From Theobroma cacao (lineage: Eukaryota; Streptophyta; Magnoliopsida; Malvales; Malvaceae): 64,000 bases of DNA. Position 1 is the first letter of the stretch; every line of letters begins with the position of its first letter. The translations under genes and the position numbers were made by a program. Of the stretch, positions 57,501-64,000 are shown in pieces. The notes under the pieces were generated by a model that had not been told where the DNA came from, ran no database searches, and saw only the letters and a list, made by a program, of their open reading frames with translations. The stretch covers positions 13,854,860 to 13,918,859 of the forward strand of contig NC_030851.1 in NCBI RefSeq assembly GCF_000208745.1, written 5' to 3'.

Positions 57501-57735
57501 AACTGGAGACTTTAGACCTCATTATATATACTTATGATTATATGTTTTAAAGATTGAATCGATTATTATAAATGTGGTTCCAATTATGATACGAAAGTAT
57601 ACGGTTTAAGCACTAATATGGAATGGTGATCGTATACAGTGAGCTAATGGGTATTTCTAGTAAGGCTTGTTCGAGATTTGATGGGTTTACTCGCAAGTCT
57701 CAAATGCAAGTAACGGCCGAGGAGCGGTCGTTACA
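54569..57735 (+). mobile_element. Solo LTR-F (3167 bp) inside LTR-E
   Basis: It starts TGTAACACCTCATAC and ends GGTCGTTACA, with an exact TCAAC duplication at 54564-54568 and 57736-57740. An open frame at 54900-55370 has no family match by eye and lies inside the LTR, so it is probably chance. Landmarks: two AAGCATGAGCT(G/A) repeats (~56126 and 56198), and a GTGAG.CTCTCGGATG / GAATCCGGTGGAGTAAGACTC stretch typical of chromovirus LTRs. Confidence 0.9.
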
Positions 57736-58430
57736 TCAACACAATGTTCACAATGATAAACAAATATGAGTGTATCAGCATTTATTCGCATAACCAATTA
57801 TCATCCAAAACTAAATAGTATAAGACTTGACTTGACACACTACGGAGTGTAGTGACACTAATGGTTGGAAAGGGAGGCATTATCACACCTACCAAGTATG
57901 AGCTAGCTATTACTCCACAAGGCACCTAGCCAAGCTAGCTATTGGTCTATAAAACAAAAACAAAGCAAGAGTTTTGTAATAAACCACACTTTGCAAAAAC
58001 AACATAAATTTCATAAACTTTAACATAAGCCTTCCAAATGTCAATAATCTTGTTTCAAACATTTTTCATAAATGCATTTGAAAGCCAAGTTACATAAAAG
58101 TGTTGATAAATATTATAGCTCCAAGTACAAATACTTGCAAGGAGAAAAAAAGAAAGTTCGCTTTAACATTATCAGTACCTGTACTGTTGGTAGCGGAATC
58201 AATTCTCATACAACCCATAATTCGGGTAAATACCTCTCGTACAGAGATCTAAGAGCACTATTCAAGTCTTTAACTTAATAGTCCTATATCAATCATTCAA
58301 TACATGAATATACAATTTGACCATTAAACACGTCATCATTTAATACGATAACAATATCAACAACTCAATATGAACACTGAAAACACCGCATCAAAATTGG
58401 CACATTCACCTCAATCTTACATTTATGTAA

Positions 58431-58616
58431 GTGTGTGGTATAACACCCACATTTGGCCATTTTTTTTTACATATGGTATGAAGCCCCACATCTGGTCTGA
58501 ATATTTGTGTGATACAACGCCCCACATCTGGCCCTTGTTATGTGTGATATAACGCCCTATATCTAGCCTTTATCATGTGTGGTATAACACCTTACATCTA
58601 GCCCTTATTCTCATAT
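58431..58616. repeat. ~40-bp minisatellite in LTR-E
   Basis: Five imperfect units built on GTGTGATATAACGCC, CCACATCTGGCC and CTTGTTAT, from 58431 to 58616. Local tandem array inside the LTR. Confidence 0.75.
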
Positions 58617-60393
58617 AACAATATACTCAATGCAACATATTCTCATTGATATATCATATTTCAACTAAAACAATGTTATTCACATTTTATCATTTCCAAT
58701 TATAGTGATATTTCATTAGTGGGCATCTATACATTCACATAAACCTCCTTATAGAGGCATCTCAATTCATCCACATGACTAACATATATGCCATAATGGT
58801 TTTCTATCATTTCACATTTCATATAATTGGATGGGTAGTTATTTATTCACTTAGGCTTTTACCTAGCCATGCACCAATTGTGCAACTACTATTCAATTGA
58901 GGAATATTTGAGTGAAAACACTTGAAAGGTTTTTTCCCCCTTGTTGAAAACTAATATGTAATAGACTATTTACTTACATAATAGATTCAAAACTTCATTA
59001 AAAATGTTTGTGTTCAAACATTTGAATTTATCAAAATCACAATAGCATGCAAAATATGCAAATCATCCAATCGATAAATCATACTCCACTTTACCATATA
59101 AAATACTTTAAGAGGTGTACCCACTCACCTTCAATAAGTTGGCCTTTACCAACAAGCAAGACTTTACTCCAGTGAATTCCTTAGAGTTTCGATCGCATCT
59201 AAAGCATTCAACAATCATTGTAAACATTACTTAAGCTATACATCACGTGGTAATCATTCTACAATAATTTGAAACTAGTCAAGTTTATCAAATATTAATT
59301 TTCCTAGCTTAAACCCATAGTTCTACATTAACTAAAGCAGGAAATTCTTAAACCCATCTTCCTTTACCTTAAATAAGCTATAATCAATGAGAAAAACCAC
59401 CAAATCCTTTAGCTTGAAGGATTAATTAAATCTGGACATAAAAACACTATTTTTCAAAGCTAGAAAATCATAAATTTAAGATTTAAAAGTTGAAGAATAT
59501 CACCTTGATGTTTAAAACTAAAATCCAAGCTTCAAATCTTCCAAAATGATGATTTGGGATGGAAAAGGATTTAAAGTGGTTGAGATTTGAGGGGGAAAAT
59601 GAAGGAAAATGGTTGGAAATTAAAAACCCTCATAATATGTGACATATTTATAATGGGGGCGTGAAAATACCCTCATACCCCATTTTATTTTTTGGAAAAC
59701 AAAGAAATGTATTGATACATTTAGACCATGTATTGATACTTTTGGATCTGAAAAAATTGTATTGATACATTATGAACATATATCGATACATGCTTATCAG
59801 AAAGCCTTTTTAGGTCAACTATATCGATACATTAGAGATAGAATGCCTATAAAATCCTACTAAGCTTATTTACATTCAATACCATTTATGTAAATGTCTT
59901 CAGTTTTGCTTCATTTCTTTCTACTCTCCATCTACTCAAGATATTTAATGTAAATACGCAAACACATCTTATTTGGATTCAATAAAAATATAAAATAAAA
60001 TAAAATTCCAAAAGCGTCAAAATCTAAATTTTGGTTTCAAGAACAAAATCGAGAAAGTTCGACGAAAATTAAATTTTGGGCTTTTATTTATCATAACAAA
60101 TGTACTTTAAAAATTATGAAAAAATCATTCTAAGTTATATCAATACCAAAGGAACCGTTCTATCATTTTTTATTTCCATCAAATTGTTTTATAAAAATCA
60201 CATATTTTGACCCATTCTAAACTTAAAAAAGTTTATACTTCAACAATGATAGCCAAGCAAGGTGGTACCCACAAAGTATAAACAAATAGATGGAAAGGAC
60301 TACAACCAATGAACAAAATCATCCATAATAATTGTTAAAAGCTCACTTACGGATTTACCCAACTATCCTCTTATAAAAGTTGTGGGTTTCACA

Positions 60394-61525
60394 AGTTTAA
60401 AGCCAAATTGATTGCCCAAGGTTTTACACAGTTGAAGAAGTCTATATGTTGCAGGTAAAGGGATTTAAGGAGAATAGTAAAGATCATTTTTTGTGTAAAC
60501 TCAAAAAGTCTATTTATGGGCTCAAACGAGTTTCTCGCTAATGGTATCTTAAATTTGATGAAATAATCACCTCTTTTGATTTTGTTGAGAACATAGTAGA
60601 CATTTGCATATATCAAGATCAATAGGAGTAAGTTTATCTTATTTTATATGTTGATAATATCCTACTTGCTAGTAGTGATTTGGGATGTTGTAAGACACTA
60701 AGAAGTTATTGTCAAGTCAATTTGATATGAAAGATCTATGGGAAACATCCTATGTCTTTAGCATTAAAATCTATAGGGATAGATTTTATCACTTCTTAGA
60801 ACTCTTTTAGTGTACATACATTGATCAAGTGTATGATGAATTTGTTATGCTTCATTAGAAAGATGGAGATGTGCCAGTTATTAAAGATGATAAATTGAAT
60901 TTGACACAATATCCCAAAAATGATGCTGAAAGGAAATCTATGACAGTAACACCATATACTAGTGTAGTAAGAAGCTTGATGTATAATCAAATGTGCATTA
61001 GGCCTAATATTGCCTTTACAGTCAGTATTTGGGAAGTTGCAAAGACGGTGATGAGAGAGAACTAAGATTGTATGATATTTTATCATAAGGTTAAAAACCT
61101 TAAGCTAGTTGGTTACAGATTCTAACTTTGCTAGCTATTCAAATATATTTTTATATTGGCATATAGTGTAATATCTTACAAAAGTGTAATGTAGACGCTT
61201 GTGACCTCATCCACTATGTAGGTAGAATTTGTATCATGTTATGGAGAAGCTACATAGACAATCTAGGTAAGAAATCTCAGAAAAAAAATTATCAATAGTT
61301 GACTCTATTGATAAACCAATACAATTATATTGTGTTAATGCTATAATAGTTATATCTACTAAAAATAAAAAGGCAAACTAAGCATATAAAGATAAAATAT
61401 TTGACAGTTAAAGAACTTGTGAAAAAAGATGATATTTTGGTAGAGCATATTAAGATTGATGACATGATAGGTGATTATTTGACCAAGGGATTGCGCCATG
61501 TCACTTTCAAAAAACATGTTTTATG
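60394..61525 (+). pseudogene. Copia RT and RNase H (second element), broken and internally deleted
   Basis: It begins FKAKLIAQGFTQ, then jumps straight to EEVYMLQVKGFKEN; the ~60 residues normally between (first RT aspartate region) are missing. Then LCKLKKSIYGLKR, WYLKFDEI, FVENIVDICIY, and the RT signature as YVDNI (~60646-60660), where the second catalytic Asp has become Asn. RNase H side: LNLTQYPKNDAERKSM, SVVRSLMYNQMCIRPNIAF, then SKNKKAN, IKIKYL/VKE-like and DYLTKGLRHVTF, ending ~61525. Several stops. Cannot encode an active enzyme. Confidence 0.88.
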
Positions 61526-62218
61526 ACATGAGCCTTTTAGAGTGCTTTGATGTGCTTAATTAATAAGAAGATTTCATATTGTTCTATTTCATGCTTTTTT
61601 TGCTTAAATTTATTTGGAGCACATTGTTGATGATGTATTTGGATTTAGTATTACTAGTGATTATTTAATAATATTCAATTATGAAGTGTTTATGTATACA
61701 TACTTTTTTTTCATATGTGAAAACTTAAGACATGCATCAATCTTAAGTATACGTTGGGGCATAAATTGATAGCCTTAAGGATACGTCTTTGACACATAAA
61801 ATATATCTCAAGATATGTAAGGCAGACATATAAGTTTCTTAAATAAACCATAAAGTGTTTCTCTTACAAGCTTTAATTGCATAAAGTAGAGAACAAAGTG
61901 TCAGTCGCTTTGTGAAATAGATGAAATAGATCAATCAAGTAGTGTTGTTATTCATTGTTACACTACTACATTAATTTTATATTGATAAGATTGGATGGTA
62001 TATGTGATTATAGTTGATGTTGTATCTTGATAGAAGTTATTATATCACAAATGTTATTAGATAGAAGGATTTTTAGGAGTAAGTCCCAAGATCAATTTTA
62101 TTTTTTTTTTAAAAAAAATTGAGCTTATAAAGTTTCAATTTGTCTTAACATGTGAGTCATTTTTAAGAAAATGCGTTTTTAAAATTTGAATTTAAATATC
62201 ATAGTCCTAGTGAGACAT
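61526..62218 (+). other. 3' untranslated region of the second Copia element
   Basis: No ORF. It runs from the end of RNase H to the 3' LTR. A TAGTGAGACA purine-biased stretch right before 62219 is the likely, poorly preserved PPT. Confidence 0.6.
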
Positions 62219-62684
62219 TGTTAGATTTTTTCAATAATAAAGTGTTGGACTTACTCCAAAAAGAAAGTGTTGGACTTGCATTATTTAATTTGTCTTACCT
62301 TTTCATAAAAGATAGATTAAGCTTATTTGGTTTTTGATAAAGTGAAGATATTATATTCCATAATATGATCTAATTAATAAAATAGGTTAGACAATAATAT
62401 TAAATGTGGACTTAAGAATATAAGTCTATTTAAGAAATTCTAAATCCTATGATTTGTGAAATTAGGGATTCATTATATCAAGATATGAATAAGTCTTCTC
62501 AACTATCTACACAAACATTAAGTATCTCACCAATTGTAGAGTTAATGAAAAAAGTAGGAGGAAAATCCTAACACTTTCATTGTCAAATTATGGATCAAAA
62601 ATTAAGTATGCTTTTATTTTCTAAAATTCAATTATGATAAATTCTAAATTGATATAAATTAATTATTGCATAAAATTTATCCCA
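62219..62684 (+). mobile_element. 3' LTR of the second Copia element (466 bp)
   Basis: It starts TGTTAGATTTTTTC and ends TTTATCCCA. Block-by-block match to the 5' LTR, without the MULE-like insert, which therefore came after Copia insertion. A 20-30 bp local duplication (AAGTGTTGGACTT twice, ~62241 and 62267) is specific to this copy. Confidence 0.85.
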
Positions 62685-63310
62685 CATAAAAGATAATTTA
62701 TTGGAGTTCATACAATGATTATTAAATTGGAGTTGAAAAAGCAAACATTTTGTGTTTCTGCTTGTTATCATGTCATTGTCTAGGACAAGAAAAATGAAAA
62801 TATAATATCACAATAACAAAATAAGATTATTTTATAAAACATATAAATTAATAAACACAATTAGCGACACCTTATTATACAAAAAAAAAATTACACTTCA
62901 TCCCCTAGTTCGAAGATAGGCATAGTATGACGAAAGTGCCTATCCATTGAAGACGTAAAAAGCGTGGATAAACGATATATTTTTTAAAATAGAATAAAAT
63001 AAAAAACTGATTTGAACCAAATTAAATATTTTTTGAATTGCTTTTTAACCAAATCCAACAATAGTTTTTTTTAATTGAAAAAAAAAACATATTCAAATTC
63101 TACTTTTTAAATAAAAAATTATACATTAATCAATGAACTAAATGTTCTAATTGCAAATTCAACATTGGTTTGAATTAGTTTCAATTTTAGATTTTATAAG
63201 GAGGGAAAACAACATTGAGATTCATTTTTGTTTTTTATTTTTTATTTTTAGGTTAAAAGGAGAAATTTTTTATTATCCTTACCCTTTCAACCAATAAAGA
63301 CTGAGTTGTG
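62685..63310. other. AT-rich, nothing recognised
   Basis: CATAA (62685-62689) is the probable target duplication of the Copia element. The rest has no ORF or known repeat. Confidence 0.35.
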
Positions 63311-63808
63311 AGAAACAGGTAAAGTTGTCTATATGGGCTGGGCTGAGCCCAAGCCCTTATGGGCTAAGAAAATATGAGTTGGGTCGAGCCAGCCAATTTT
63401 TATTTAAGCTATCAAAACCTCAACCCAACCCATCCCTTACTAGCCCATGGGTTGGGTTGGGTCAGCCCATTTTTTTTTTTGTAAAAAAAAATTTTTTTTA
63501 TAATTTTACTTAATAAATTTTTTATTAATAAAATTATTTTATTATTTAATTTATAAATTAAAATTATTAATTTGATAAGTAAAAATTAAACACATTGAAA
63601 TAAATAAAATAAGTAATATTATTGATAATTAAATATATAAAATTATTAATTTTTTTATTCCATAAGGTTGGCCCACCCCAGCCCATTGATTTGGTGGACT
63701 GACCCATATAAGCCCGATTTTAATATGGATCTAAAGTTTCAAGCTCAACTCATTTCATATTCAATAAAAAATAAATCGATCCAATGGGCCAAGCTCATTT
63801 TGACAGGT
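63311..63808. mobile_element. MITE-like element with GGGCTGGGC termini
   Basis: The left end reads GTTGTCTATATGGGCTGGGC; the reverse complement of the right end reads CTGTCAAAATGAGCTTGGCCC. Both ends are followed inward by GGGCC/GGGTTGGG-type sequence, and the AT-rich centre has no ORF. AGGTA lies next to both ends. This arrangement is common for small hAT-derived elements; borders are approximate. A 62-codon frame here is just the repeat. Confidence 0.5.
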
Positions 63809-64000
63809 ATAAAAACAAGTGCTTCGTAAAACATTTTCATTTCTCGAAGGTAAGGAAAGAACACAAACGTCTCTAATACACAATTTTTCATTAAAAAAAT
63901 AAAATGATAATGAGCACAGCAAGAAAAGAAAATTGAACAATTAAAATTATTAGAACGACTTGAAATTTGACAATCCGCTTGATGCGAGTGAACGAAGGGA
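63809..64000. other. Window end, nothing recognised
   Basis: Short AT-rich segment without ORF or repeat evidence. Confidence 0.4.

Larger units (their letters stand above)
54155..60393 (-). mobile_element. Solo LTR-E (about 3.07 kb net) inside Copia pol
   Basis: On the plus strand TGTCACATCTCG...GGGTTTCACA; on the minus strand it starts TGTGAAACCC and ends GATGTGACA. Flanks GGTTT (54150-54154) and AGTTT (60394-60398) match 4/5. Excision joins KGRIER to FKAKLIAQGFTQ in frame, the expected Copia RT sequence. It carries ATCGATAC motifs (59705-59835) and a minisatellite, and is interrupted by LTR-F. No coding sequence. Confidence 0.88.
50145..62684 (+). mobile_element. Second Ty1/copia element with three nested insertions
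   Basis: The 5' LTR (50145-51557, with a MULE-like insert) and the 3' LTR (62219-62684) share TTAGATTTT...CAA.AATAAAGTG, ATTAAATGTGG.CTTAAGA, AAACATTAAGTATCTCACC and ATAAATTAATTAT blocks in the same order. Putative target duplication TATAA / CATAA (4/5). Internal order is PBS, degraded gag, integrase, RT, RNase H, all plus and all broken. The pol gene is split by solo LTR-E, which is itself split by solo LTR-F. Net element about 5.4 kb. Confidence 0.85.

Noticed and set aside
63325..63513. 62-codon Pro/Gly/Trp-rich frame
   Set aside because: Produced by GGGCTGGGC/GGTTGGGT repeats of a MITE-like end.

Overview
This is plant nuclear DNA, almost certainly from a eudicot. It is AT-rich, contains an assembly gap, has one gene relic with plant GT-AG introns, and is otherwise dominated by Ty1/copia, Ty3/gypsy, LINE, hAT and MULE-type elements. 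Several LTRs share an ATCGATAC-rich motif and a CTCGCTGCAGCGAG palindrome. I half-remember these from Malvaceae genomes, but the sequence itself does not establish the species. I see no intact protein-coding gene in the 64 kb.

Layout. 1-3.6 kb: the ends of two large LTRs and a Copia-type LTR remnant. 4.05-6.78 kb (minus): an eight-exon glycerophosphodiester phosphodiesterase (GDPD) gene whose exons and splice sites are easy to trace, but which carries a frameshift, a damaged acceptor and two in-frame stops. 7.5-13.1 kb (minus): the 3' half of a chromovirus (RT, RNase H, integrase, chromodomain, 521-bp LTR) split by a 2.6-kb solo LTR (family B). 13.08-24.14 kb (minus): a complete SIRE/Maximus-like Copia element with 1.07-kb LTRs and an ATAAG target duplication. 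A 2.8-kb solo LTR (family A, TSD ATAAA) sits inside its gag zinc knuckle, and an LTR fragment has broken a third ORF. 24.1-27.8 kb (minus): LTR, gag and protease of an Athila/Tat-like Gypsy element. 27.8-32.0 kb (plus): LINE ORF1 and endonuclease remnants, interrupted by a solo LTR-B (TSD ATTAT). 32.0-34.9 kb: solo LTR-C. 34.9-43.1 kb: a Tekay-like element with family-B LTRs whose interior has lost nearly all coding sequence. 43.1-48.0 kb: the least repetitive stretch, with no recognisable gene. 48.06-49.37 kb: a non-autonomous hAT element. 50.1-62.7 kb (plus): a second Copia element. A MULE-like TIR element lies in its 5' LTR, and a solo LTR (E) that itself contains another solo LTR (F) lies in its pol gene. 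63.3-63.8 kb: a MITE-like element.

The genes do not work together. The value of the window is as a layered insertion record in which target-site duplications let most events be ordered. At least five large LTRs are solo, so LTR-LTR recombination has been frequent. Many stops sit where the family has Gln or Trp codons (CAA to TAA, CAG to TAG, TGG to TGA), as expected from deamination of methylated transposon DNA. I found no undescribed functional system. The best leads are the decaying GDPD gene, the insertions whose duplicated target sites lie at junctions between unrelated elements, and the palindrome clusters conserved in LTR-B.
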